Below, one piece after another: positions 12,728 through 24,400 of a stretch of 64,000 bases of DNA (position 1 is the first letter of the stretch; each line of letters opens with the position of its first letter). Where the stretch lies: positions 564,171-628,170 of the forward strand of contig WMCF01000174.1 in the NCBI GenBank assembly GCA_009792885.1, in the 5' to 3' direction. Under the pieces are notes generated by a model. That model was given only the letters and a program-made list of their open reading frames with translations. It did no database searches and was not told the origin of the DNA. The DNA is from Eremophila alpestris peregrina. Lineage: Eukaryota; Chordata; Aves; Passeriformes; Alaudidae. Both the position numbers and the translations under genes were made by a program.

Positions 12728-13113
12728 AATTATTTTTTTTCCAGAAAACAACCCCACATTTTACATAGTTGGTACAAAAACAAAAACAAAATGACCAGAG
12801 GGGGGAAAGCCTGCAGCAGCAGGAGCTGAGGATCTGGCTGCAGGGACTGCAGCAGGAAATGTCTTTGGGAAGTGTGAGTAACTCACTCAGGGGTCACCCT
12901 GAGCCCCACACACACACACAGAGCCACCCCAGTGATCCCCTCCCTCCCACCCCCTCCGTAAAACTTCACAGGTTTGACACAAACGCTTTGGTTGCTAGCA
13001 GTAAACACGGATTACATTCTTCTGTCTCCTCCTGGACACTTCTGGGACTCGAGGCTGCGGCCCCAGGGCAGACACCCCCCAACTCGTGAGGGACATCTTT
13101 GTTTTATTTGCCA

Positions 13114-13129
13114 TACATTCAAACGCTGC
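13114..13129 (-). promoter_or_regulatory. Extended miR-181 target site in the LIN28A 3' UTR
   Basis: The plus strand here equals miR-181 bases 2-9 (ACATTCAA). After one inserted A it continues with CGCTG and, past one mismatch, C. The transcript would therefore pair with the seed and the 3' part of miR-181 around a single bulge. Confidence 0.6.
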
Positions 13130-13531
13130 CGTGGCACAGCAGGACCCTGAGCGTGCCCCATCCTCCCCCTGTCCCCTGATGCACAGTGCCCGTGGGCAGG
13201 GTGGGCCGTGATGCAGCAATGCAGTTCATTATTGTCAGCACAAGGGGAGAGCCACAGTGGCCAACACGAGGAGATGCGAGTCAATCCCATCTCCTCCAGA
13301 GTGGCTCCCCCACCACTGATAAAAATCCCTGTTTTCTTAGATCCCAGCACCCCGGGGGAAAGCTGAGTGATTCCCTCTTTGCTCCAGCCCAGGACAGGGA
13401 TGGTTACAGAGCTCCCACCTGGCAGCTCTGTGTGGGAGAGCAGCTCCATCTCCCTGCTCCAGAACCTATGAGATGCTTAGGACAGTTCTTTTTTCCTTTT
13501 TTTTTTTTCTTTTCCTTTTTCCTCTTATTTT

Positions 13532-13539
13532 TGTAAACA
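13532..13539 (-). promoter_or_regulatory. miR-30 8-mer site in the LIN28A 3' UTR
   Basis: TGTAAACA on the plus strand is identical to the first eight bases of miR-30, so the transcript carries TGTTTACA. Confidence 0.45.
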
Positions 13540-13674
13540 ATAATCAAGGAGAATACTGAGAGAAAGCAGAAAGATTCACAGAGGTATTTACACACACTAG
13601 ACATATGGCAGAGAAATCACCAAACCATTAAAGTGGGAGTAGGGGGGAAAGGTCTACAGGATTCTTAGATGGGG

Positions 13675-13815
13675 ATTCTTAGACAGGGATGAGGGGGCAG
13701 AGACGGGAACTGAGGGGGCAGAGATGGGGATGAGGGGGCAAAGACAGGGATTGAGGGAGCACAGACAGGGATTGAGGGGGCACAGACAGGGATTGAGGGG
13801 GCACAGACAGAAAAA
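13675..13815. repeat. Minisatellite of about 20-21 bp in the LIN28A 3' UTR
   Basis: Units of the type 'gggattgagggggcacagaca' are repeated about six times, with the right-hand copies nearly identical and the left-hand ones diverged. Confidence 0.85.
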
Positions 13816-14347
13816 GCTGGAGCAGTTGGCACCTCCCTCAGAAGCAGGTCCCCCTGCCCCAGGAGGTGATGGCCAGCCAGCCCTGAGCTCCAGGGTGAGG
13901 CAGGGCAGGGACTGAGGGTAACCCTGTCTCCCCACAGGTCACTGTCTGCTCTTCCTCTGTCCCCCTGGATGGGGCTGGGAGCCTGATGCTGACCCCCAGC
14001 CTGCTGGGAGCCTGTGACATCCCAGCCCATGGGCAGCAGGGCTCAGGTGCACTGGAGTGTTCCCATCAGGTACAGAGTAAACAGCAGAGAGAAACACAGG
14101 ACAGTCCTCAAAAGCCACCAGGCTGGGAGAAATCCAGGAGCTGGGGAGCCAACACAGGCTCCCTGCCCGTGGCACTGCCTGGCTTCTCCATCCCCTCACA
14201 CAGAGCCACAGACCCAAACACTTCCATCAGTGCATGGGGAAGGGAAAGAGACCATTAAAATACAGCTAAAAAGAAAACAAATCCCAAACATACCAGAAAA
14301 CACATTTGAAAAGCTCAACAATGTCAGCCCACCTAGCAAACATCCAG

Positions 14348-14355
14348 TGAGGTAG
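14348..14355 (-). promoter_or_regulatory. let-7 8-mer site in the LIN28A 3' UTR
   Basis: TGAGGTAG on the plus strand is the let-7 5' end, so the transcript carries CTACCTCA. LIN28A blocks let-7 maturation and is repressed by let-7, so this site is expected for the feedback loop. Confidence 0.75.
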
Positions 14356-14447
14356 ATCTACACTTCCACTACAAACTTCATCATTTCTTTGTGCTGTTAG
14401 TAGAAAACCCTCCTCTCTGTCCAGCACTGGGCTACAGAGGCATTTTA

Positions 14448-14456
14448 TCCCTGAGA
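14448..14456 (-). promoter_or_regulatory. miR-125 (lin-4 family) 8-mer site in the LIN28A 3' UTR
   Basis: TCCCTGAGA on the plus strand equals the first nine bases of miR-125, so the transcript carries the perfect site CTCAGGGA. It is 100 bases from the let-7 site. Confidence 0.75.
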
Positions 14457-15441
14457 TTGCTCGAATACCTGAGAATAAATTGCAGGAATTATGTCCTTTC
14501 TCTCCTTTTTTTTTTTCTTTTTTTTTTTCCTTTTCTTAAAGATTAAAATATACAAAAATACAAAACCAGAATATTTATATTAAAAAAAAAAAAACGAAAA
14601 AAAAAGAACAACAAACCCAGAACAAAGACAACAAACAAACCCAGAGATACGTCATTCACGCACGTCCTAGTGCAGCTTTCACTTGGCCTTGGCTTGGGCA
14701 CACCCGGGTATCCCCGGGCCAGAGGGGGTCCACCAGGGCCAATAAATAAAGGCAAGACTTGGGAAGGGCAGTGGGGAGGGGGGACAGCAGCCCCTGAGCC
14801 AGGCCAGCCTCGTCCCCTGGCCCTGGGGAGGCTCAGCCCCAGAGGCAGCGGGATCTGGGATGGGCAGGAGGAGCAGAGGGGCTTCCCCAGCTCCCCCTTC
14901 CCCAGGCTGGGAGAAGCCCGGGAGGGGAAGGGCTGGCTGCACTGAACACCTCGTGCTCTCTGGGCTGGCACTTGGGGAGGATTAGAGGCGGAAAAAAAAT
15001 GGTTTTCCTTTGACTTGCTCTGTCCGAGGCTGCAGCTCTCAGCCCACAAACAGCTGGTGTTAGTCCAGCCCTGAGAGATGAGCCATTTCCTCCCAGACCG
15101 AGCCCAAACCCGGGCTCTGCTGCTGGCAGCAGCGGAGCAACCATGGGAACCCCATAAATCCTCACAGCTCCCTGCGAGTGAGAAGCCCCGGGGAGCAGAG
15201 GGGCCCGCGGGGCCGGCCCACGGGCGTGTCCCTGCTGCTCCGGAGGAGCCTCTCCCCCGGCCTCCCTCCCTCCTGCAGCTCACACCGGCTGTGCCTGCTC
15301 GGAGCTCAGGAGAACAAGGAGCCCTGAGCTCCCTGCTGCCAGCACTGCCCTCCCCGGCCCTTCCCCCGAGCCCCGCCGCTGTCCCTTGCCTTGCCAAAGC
15401 CTTCCCAGGCCGGTGGAATCCCCCTCTCCTGGCGCCCGGCA

Positions 15442-18400
15442 TCATTCCCGGCTCTCGGGGAGCAGGGCCGGGCTGTGCATGTCCTCCTCCTCTCGGAAGT
15501 AGGCGGGCTTTCCCTGCGAGCTGGGGGACTGCTGTGCTTTGGCGGGGCAGTTGGCCACCATGTGGCTGATGCTCTGGCAGAAGTGGCACTTCTTGGGCTG
15601 CGGGGGGAGCTTGCACTCCTTGGCGTGGTGGTCCAGCCCGCCGCAGTTGTAGCACCTGGGGGACGGCAGCAGAAATAAAATGAGGCGGGAGGATGCTGTG
15701 ACCATGCCCGGCACCCATCTGGTTTCTTAGCCAGAGCTGGGCTCGGCTTTGGGGCTGGGTGGTGGCCCCAGGGTCGGTCCCTGCCCAGCTCCAGCACGGC
15801 CAGTTGGGGCTCACTGGTGCTGCTGTACCCAGGAGATGGCAGCAAACCACTGCACTGGAGCCGCACACCGGGGACAAAACCGGCATGGTGAGGTTCCACC
15901 CCTCCGGCTCCATCAGTGTCCTGGCTCCCGGGTCTCCAGATCCCAGTCCCGGGGTTCCACTGCCCCAGGAACAGGCAAAGGGATAAGTGACATCCCCAGC
16001 TGTCCTCGTGTGGGGACAACCCCAAGGGTGGCTCCTCACTGGGCTGTGAGCGCTCGTCCCATGGGTGCCACCCTCACACCAGAGCTGAGGGAGCTGCCTT
16101 GTGTCCATTTTAAATCCTGCATCCACGCAGGACAGCCACAGCCCTTTTCTCTTTTCCTGTACAATTCCTTTCTGATTAATTTAAAAGCTGTTTATGAGAA
16201 CAGCTGAGTGGGATGGACAGGATCCACTGGGAAAACTGGGATGAGGCATCCCCAGGCAGCCGGGATGGGGGGATAAAGGGCTGCCCAGAAACTCGCCCCG
16301 GGGTTCCCATCCCACCGAGGGAGATGCTGTCAGGACGTCCGGCTGTTTCCTTCCCCTTCCCTTCCCCTGGAGACAATTCCCCCGGCCCAGCACGGCTCCC
16401 GGAGTGAGGGGAGCGCTGCCCGGGGTGTCCCTGACCTCTGCCCCTTCCCTGCTGCTTCCCTGCCCCTTCCCCACCGAGCGGCATCTGCCACTCATTAACC
16501 CCGCAGGAAGCGGCTTTCCCGGCCGGAGGCTCCGTGCCCATCCCAGAGGCTCCGTGTGCCCATCCCAGAGGCTCCGTGTGCCCATCCCACCCCAGCTGTC
16601 CCCGTCCCACCCCAGCCGTGCCCGTGCCCGTGCCCGGGGTGTCCGGGAGCTCCCGGTGCCCGCAGGGCTCAGCCCCAGCCCCGCCCTTACCTGTCTCCTT
16701 TCGATCTGCGCTTCTGCAGGCTCTTGCCTTTGGGCCTCCTGTCGCTGCCGATGCAGAAGACGCCCCCGGGCCCGGTCACCCGGATGGACTCCAAACCTTT
16801 GGAGGATTTCTTGAAGGTGAACTCGACAGCTTCGCCCTCCTTGAGGCTGCGGAAACCTTCCATGTGGAGCTTGCTCTGAGGGGCACAGGGAGAGGGCGGG
16901 GGTCAGCACAGGGCTGGGCTGTTCTCCAGGCACAGCACAAAAGCTGCAAATGTCCCCCTCTGCCCGTCCCTTGGTTTGTTGGGGTTTTTTTTAATACAAA
17001 AGAATCTCGAGGCTTTGCCCGATGATGTGAGCCCAGCTCGGGGCAGGCCCGGGGCAAGGCCCGGGAGCTGGCACTGCCCCGACCCCCTCAGCGGCTCACC
17101 TCGGTTCAAGCCCTTTAACTGCCTGCCATCATTAATTAAACAGCCATTTGGCACAGGATTATCACTGCTGGGAGCCTCTCCCATTCCTTCCAGGAACACC
17201 ACATCGATGTTATCACCACACAATCAAACTGGGGCAGCCAAGAAAAACCCAGGCTGGGCAGGGGGGGTGTGAGGCGGCAGGAAAACCCACTCCGCTTTCG
17301 GAGGCTCTGGGCATTTTAGCAGAACAAATCCCTGAGGAGCAGAGCTGGGGGAGGCAATCCTCAACCCCCTGTGCCTGAGCATCCCTGCCTGCCCTGCCCG
17401 GGGGCAGCAATTCCAGCTCGGCGTTCCAAACCGAGCGTGAGCAGGGAACGGAGGGGAATTTGCTAGCAGAGGGAGGAGCAGCTCCTGCGGGCCGGGGATT
17501 CCCAACGCCTGCGCGGCTGCAGAGCGACCCCGCGTTTATGAATGGAGCATTTCCCCCATTCATGGCCCGGAGAGTTCCCATCACATGGAGCCGGTGCTCT
17601 CCCGTTCCTCCCGCACCGAGCCTCCGTGCGAGCGCTGGTGGGCTCGGGCTGTTCCCACCCCCGCTCCAGAGCTCACCAGGAGTCTCGGGGAAACACAGCA
17701 CAGAGGGGAGAAATGGAGCTGTTGGGTTACAGGAGGGAATTCTGCCTGGCAGGGTCCTGCGGGATGTGCTGCCACCCCCCTGCCCTGTCCTCAGTCCGTG
17801 GGGTGAGGATGGGGGATTCACCCCATTCCCACAGCGGGTTTTGGGGGCAAGGAGGGGCTGAGCATCCCTCCCTGGCACAGGAGGCAGCCCCAGGAGCCGC
17901 GGGACGAGGCCGAGCACCTCCCGTGGCTCCTCTCAGGGCGTTCACAGCCCCAGCTGGCCCAGCTGTGTTTACACTGCGGGGATGAAAACTCCCAGGCGCT
18001 CACCCTGAGCTCCGGGATGGAGCTGAGCCGTGCCAGGAGGGACCCCAGCGCTCGGGCTGAGCCCCTCCAGCTCAGCCACACCCCGGGCACCCCCGCCCCG
18101 CTGCCACAGCCCAGCCCCGTCACCCCCTCTGCGAGGAAGAGGAGGGATGAGGCAGAAGCTGCCACAACATGACTGGGGAAGCGATTTATTTTGCAGGAGC
18201 GGTGAGGATGACAAGCACCCCCCCAGCCCCCTCCGCCAAAAGGCCAAAGGAAACGCCCTCTCCCCAGGGAAGGGGGGGACAGAGGCTGGGGCGCCCCAGC
18301 TCCCCCCTCCCCGCCGCAGCCTTTTGATGTGAGCTGCAGAGTGGCTGGTGGTCCCTGCGCATCCCCCCTGCCCCCTTCCCAAAACACACACATTGCTGGC

Positions 18401-21400
18401 ATTCCTCTGTTATCAGATAGGTAATCAAACTGCAGCCCATTGAATTAGCTGCATACCTCCTGCATCTGAAAGGAAGGGGCCCAGAGCCCCTGTCCCACAC
18501 CACACACAAAGCCGGAGCCTTCCCAGGCCTCCACACACCCACACCCCCCCCAAAAAATAAAGAGAGGAAGGGGGGGATTGGAGCGAGCCGGGGATGCTGG
18601 GGATGAGGGGGAGCGCAGGGGAGGGCCGGGGCCGGGAGCCACCGGCCAGCGAGAACAAAGGGCCGGCGGCGGCCGCGCTCCCGCTGCCCAAATTCCAGGA
18701 GTTCCAGGCCCCGGCGGGGGGAGGAAGGGTGGCCGGCATGGCCGCGGGCCCTCTGACCCCCTGCAGCCCCTCCGCACACCAGCGCTGTGCCCAGCTTGGG
18801 GCTCTGGGTCCCTCGGGGTCACTCCTGGGGGGGATGGATTTGGTAACGGGGGCTGTGGGGTGGCCCCGGCTCGGGGTCACGAAGCGTTGCCATCCCCAAA
18901 AAAGCCAGGATTCCCTTACGGTGATCAGCTCCCCCTGAGCTAACGGGTGGGACAGGGACAGGGATAGGGGCAGAGCTGGAGCGGCTTCACCCTGCGGCCC
19001 CCCCGGGCACCACCGCGGGCACCTCTCGGCTTCTCCCCCGCCCTCCCTCGGCCCCCCTGGCCGCATCCCCGGTTATTTACGGCAGACAAAGGCAGCACGT
19101 GAGCGGCCGAGCGCTGCCCACCCCCGCCCCGGCACTGGGTGTCCCCCACCCCCCGCTCACGGGCGCCTTCATCCCTCCTCTTCCTCCCACCCTCATCGCA
19201 CACCCCACGCTCGGCCCCGTTTGCCGTCGGGAAGGGAGGACACGGCGGGGTGCCCCAAAGCCCACCGTGCCCCCCGAGCTGCCGGGCTCACCCCCACCCC
19301 CGGGGTCACCATTGTCCCCAGCGCGACACAAGGGGACGTTTATTCCCAGCCAGCCCCGGCCACTCAATCAAACCATCTTTGTGTCCAGCGGGGCCTGGGG
19401 CGGAGCAGCCGCTGCACCTCCAGAGCCCTTTAAACCGCGATCCCTTGCAGCAGGAGCCGGGCTGGGATGCTGGGATAAAGCAGGAGCGCTGCCGGCGGTG
19501 CCCGGCTGTGCCAGGGGCACCTCCGAGCCCTGCCCTGAGCGATTCGGGCAGCCCAGCCCCGCTGCAGGCACTGCCAGCGCCTCAGTTTCCCCGATTCTGC
19601 AGAGGAGGGTCAGGAAAAACAGCCCAGGGAGTGCTGAGCCCCCATCACTGGGGGTCCGTGGTGGCCTCTGGCTCAGCTGGAACCCACAGCCCCCGTGCAG
19701 CCTTCACCATCCTCTGCCCCATCCCAGGAGGAGCAGCCCCAGCCCCAGGGGCTCAGGTTTGGCACAGTCAGTGAGAGCAGCCCCCGTGTAGGTGGCTGCA
19801 GGGGCTGGCACTCGAGGCACGGCTCCTCCTGTCACCTCTGGATGTTTCCCCGCAATCCCGGCCCCAGCCCAGCCCTGGCAGAGCAGTTCTCCCGTCAGCT
19901 GGACACTGCTCGATGGAAAACAGCCCCCGAAGGAGATTTCGGCAGGGTTTGGGCTCTGCCATGTCCCCATTCACAGCAGGGAAATGTCCCTGTGCCTTCA
20001 CAGCCTGTGCCTGCATCGCTCCCTGTCCCCAAAGCCCTCCCCTGTCCCCAAATCCACAGCGAGTCTTTGCCCGGTGCCAGAAGCTCCGGGGACTCTGCTG
20101 GGTTTTGGCTCAGGAGTGAAGGGCTCGGAGCAGGAACCACCCCCGGTCCCTTCCTGCAGCTCAGACCCCGCACAAACCCGGGGTGTGCTTGGGAAAGGGG
20201 GTCCTGCCCCAGCCCCAGGGGGCTGTGCAGAGATAAGGAGGGCGATGCCTTTGGAGCCCTCGGGGAGAGCGCAGAGGATTTAACAAAACATTACCGAGGC
20301 TTTCCACTGGCTCCCTCACCGGCATCTGGTGCGATATCCCTAAGGACCCCCACTGATTTCAACTAAAATCAAAATAAAGGCACTTCCCTGCCAAAGTAAC
20401 TGTGTTTGCTCTTCATTTTCCGCCACAAGTCAATAAAATTAAACTCTAGATACCAATTCCGAGGGGGGAAAAAAACCCCGCGCATCTACCACCGAGTTTA
20501 ATCCATCAGTTTCCTGTCCTAAATCCTTTTAGCTCCTTTGGTTGTATTTTTTCCCCACCAAAACCCTCCTGCACTTCCCAGGGGCAGCGAATTGGGATCC
20601 GTATTAATTTTGTGCTCCCGTTCTAAAGCAGGAGCTCGGCCCGGAGCAGCCGCGGGGCTCCCGAGGATGATTCCAGCTCCATCCCGATTATTCTGAGGAG
20701 AAAGGGAACAGGAAAAAGGAGGAGAAAGAGGAGCTGGAGGTGGGGGCGGCAGGGACAGGGCTCGCCGAGGCAGCGGCTCCATCCCAGCCCTCCCCAGCTC
20801 CATCCCATTCATTTGGGCCGTTTTATCTCGGAGCCCATTCCAGGGTGTTTTCTGTCCCTGGGGCAGGGAGGGGGAGCTGGGGGAAGGGATGTGCCTGCGG
20901 CCATCAGTTAATCTTTAGACAGAGACAGGAGGCTTTTTTTGTGTGTGTGTGTGAGCGTCTTGAGGGAGTTTCAGGGGTGGAATAAAGCCACTCTCTTTCA
21001 GTATTTCCCATCGGGACGCGGCGCAAAATACAATTTCATTCCAGCGGTCATTTAAAAAACCCCACGGAATAAACAAAACCAAAGAAATTGCTACTACCCC
21101 GCTCTACCCGCAAAAAAACCCCCCAAAAACCAAAACAAAACCCCCAGAGATTCCAAGGAGCATTTCTACCCCAGGGGATCTCTGCGGGGGTTGCAGGGGG
21201 GTTGGACTAAATGACCTTTAAAGGTCCCTTCAAACCCAAACTAATCTGGGATTCCGGGATCTCTTCCCCAGGGATTTGCAGCTCCGGGGCCCGCCCAGCG
21301 CTGGGGGTGACCCTGGTCCTGCCGAGCAAACAGGGGCAGCAGCAAAAGCCAGATTTGACACGTGTAATATTCCTAATTACACTGCGAGCATCCCAGCTCC

Positions 21401-24400
21401 AACCCGCTGATCCGAGCAGCGGCTCCGAGCGGGTTCCCCCTCCCCTCGCTGCCCCCCAGCTCCGCACCACCCAAAGCCCTCGATCAGACCCTGCCCCGCA
21501 CCCCCGGCCCAGGGGGAGGGCAGCAGGAAAATCCCTTCTCCCTGACAGAGGAACTCTCCCTCGCTCCTTTCCGGCTCAGTCCGGGATGGAGCTGCCTCCA
21601 AACACGATTTTTTTTAAAGACCTCACGTCACGCTGACGTGGATGATTATTGTTATTTTCCTGGCCGCACACACCGGGTGGCACAGGTGGGTGACAGCCCA
21701 GGTCGGCTCAGCCAAAAGCCGTGTCCAAAAGGCCAATTCCACCCTCCTCATCCCATCCCTGCCCGGCCGAGGGGGATTTAGGACACATCCCAACCCTGCA
21801 GTGCCACATCCCAGCCCCAGCAGGTCTAACCACGGGCACAGCTCTGTGTCCCTGCAAGGACACGCAGGACCGAGTCACCCGTGATCAAACACTGCAGCCA
21901 AGGGGACCCACGGTGCCCGGCAGAATTTCTGGCTAAAATAATGAGAAGGAACAACAAAAAACCCCCAACTAACTGCATTTATCAAGGATTTAGACCTGCT
22001 GGCTTGGAGAAACGCTTGGGAATGCAGAGCCAAGCTGTGGAGAGCAACGATTTCCAGTCCCTGGACATCCCCTGCCCCTCTGCTCTCAGCCAGAGCCCAG
22101 CCCCAAATCCCAGCACTGCTCCTCCAGCTCCAACCAGTCGCACCCAGCCTTGATTTTCTCCTCTCCCTCTTCCCGTGTTGCCTCTCCAGGCAGCTCCACA
22201 CTCCTGTGAGTGATGCTCAGAGCCCGGGAGCCGCATCCCCAGGGCACCACTGCACCTTCGGGGTCTCCACCATCACCAGCCCCATTTCTGCCACCTCAAG
22301 AACCCCCAGTTCCTCAGGGGCGCTGCTCAGCCCTTCACCTCTCCGGGCCGATCTGCTCTGCTCCCCTCTGCTCCATCCCTCCTGTCTCCTCACAGCCCCC
22401 AAATGAATCCATCTCCAGTGTCCAGGGGAGGCATTTGAACCCAAATGCCTCATTTTTAGCTCACAATGCGGGGGAAAGGCAGCCCCGAGGAGCCCTGTTA
22501 GTCTCCTGTCCTGCCGAGATTTTAATCTCTTTGTGATCAGATAAAGGCAGAGGGAGATGGAGACGCGCTCCCTGCAGAGAGGGGCCATTCAGACCTGGTT
22601 CCTGTAATAAAGTGATTTAATAGATCTAAAGAGGCCAATTCCCTTCTTTCTCCCACAATTACTTCCTGTGGGTCATCATTCACATATGTAAATGAAGAGG
22701 GGAAGGAGCGGGTTCTGAGGGGCTCTGGAGTGTTAAGTCCCAAAGCTGGTTTGGGGCGCCGGGCACACCGAGCCCTGAGCGTGTCCCCCCACCGGCTTTT
22801 GGTGGCTTCTGGTGGCTTCTGCCCCCGGAGCGGGGCCGACACGGGCTCCTGGGGAGCGCCCGGATGCCGGGATGGGGACAAGGACCCGATCTCCTGCAGC
22901 CTCCCAAAAGCAGCGCGGCCGCGGCGGGAGCACGAAGTGGTCCCTGCCCGAGGAGAGGCCGCTGCCGGGATGTTCTGCGGTGGGGGAGACCCCGGGGGCA
23001 CCTCCGGCTGCTCCCGCAGGACAGCAGAGACTTTGTGCCACCGGCGAGCGGAGCAGGAGGCGAAACCCGACCCGGAGGAGGAGAATTCTCCACCAGCCCA
23101 AAGCTTCTGGTGGTGCAGAGCCCTTTGCCGCAACAGGGGAACCCCCCACACCCCCGGCCGCTCTGTCACCCAAAATGAGCCGCTTTTCCCCAGAGTTCCC
23201 CGAGCTTCCCAAATATTTCCCGCAGTCGCTGGGATCCCGCCGGTCCCCGACCTCAGAAATTGGGGCGCCCGGGAGGCTGCGGGGCTCTCCGGGCAATGGG
23301 ATGCTCCCGACAGAGACACCCCAGCTAATTCCCTTCCCCTGCAGGAATGCGAGCGAGAGCAATCAGGAAACCAGACTGTCTGGGGGCAATAAACCCCCGG
23401 GAGAAGGGCGGGAGGCTCTCCCCAGGAGCGCTGGGTCCCGCTGTGCCGCATTGACATGCAAAGGCCCATTTGCTCTCTGGAGAACACCAGGATCTGTTTT
23501 CCCCCGGCTGATTTGGAGCCCTTGACTCCAAAACCAGCTGTGCCTGGCACAGCCGCTCCTGCCAAGGCGCTTCACCCCTGCCACAGCCAAGGCAGAAGGG
23601 ATTGGCATCTCCCCCTGGCCGTGTTTTGCTCGCCAGTCCTGCCTGGAGCCTCCACTCGTGGGCAGGGCGTGAGGGACCCCCGGGAGCTCCAGGAGCTCCT
23701 CACAGCCCGGGGGGCTCTGTCCTGTGCCCCCAGCCCACAGGATGGACCCAGTTTGGGAGCTTCGGGCAGTGAGGAGCAGCGGCCACTGAGGGCGGGACTC
23801 CCCAGAGCAGCACCGAGTCCCTGCTCTCAATCACACACACAAACCCTCGGTGTTTGCTCCAGAGACACCCGCACACCCCTCACTCTGCCCCCAGCCCCAC
23901 GGCAGCCGCTGTCCCGAGGCGAGGGCACCACAGAGAGCCCCACGTCCCCTCCCAGCGCTGGCCCCGGCACCAGCTCCAAATCCCTTCCACAGCCCCGGGG
24001 GCATCTCCCGGCAGATCCTCCCGGAGATCCGGGGCGTTCCAAGGAGCTTCAGCCCCCAATCCACGGCTCCCCTGGGCGCAGGGTCCCCAACATGCGTGGG
24101 GCTTCCCCGCTCGGCAGGGTCAGATCCGGCCGCGGGACCGCCACTGTCACACGGGACCGTCACTGTCACACGGGACCCGCACGGACACGAACCGGGCGCG
24201 ACCGGGACAAAGGCGCGGGCAGAGATGCCCCGTCCCGGGATGAGCTCCCAGTGCCGTTCCCAGCCCGGTCCGGGGCTCCCGGGAGCGGTACCGGGCTGAC
24301 ACCGCCCGTTCCCCGTGTCCCGGTTCGGGACTCCCGGGAGCGGTACCGGGCTGGCACCGCCCGTTCCCAGCCAGGTTCGGGACTCCCGGCCCCGGTACCG

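Larger units (their letters stand above)
12705..15441 (-). other. LIN28A: LIN28A 3' untranslated region
   Basis: No other gene is seen in this 2.7 kb between the LIN28A stop and its polyadenylation signal. On the transcript strand it contains perfect 8-mer seed matches to let-7 (14355-14348), miR-125 (14455-14448), miR-30 (13539-13532) and miR-181 (13121-13114), plus a 7-mer for miR-9 (12868-12862). It also has U-rich runs near 13485-13530 and 14500-14600 and a short minisatellite at 13675-13815. LIN28 regulation by let-7 and lin-4/miR-125 is long established in animals; the sites here are read by eye. Confidence 0.75.

Noticed and set aside
13675..13815. Regular 20 bp repeats resembling a CRISPR array
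   Set aside because: There are no unique spacers of constant length and the genome is vertebrate; it is a minisatellite.
14543..16126. Minus-strand open frame of 527 codons over the LIN28A last exon
   Set aside because: It only partly overlaps the real exon and is in a different frame from the zinc-knuckle sequence. Long stop-free frames are expected in GC-rich DNA.
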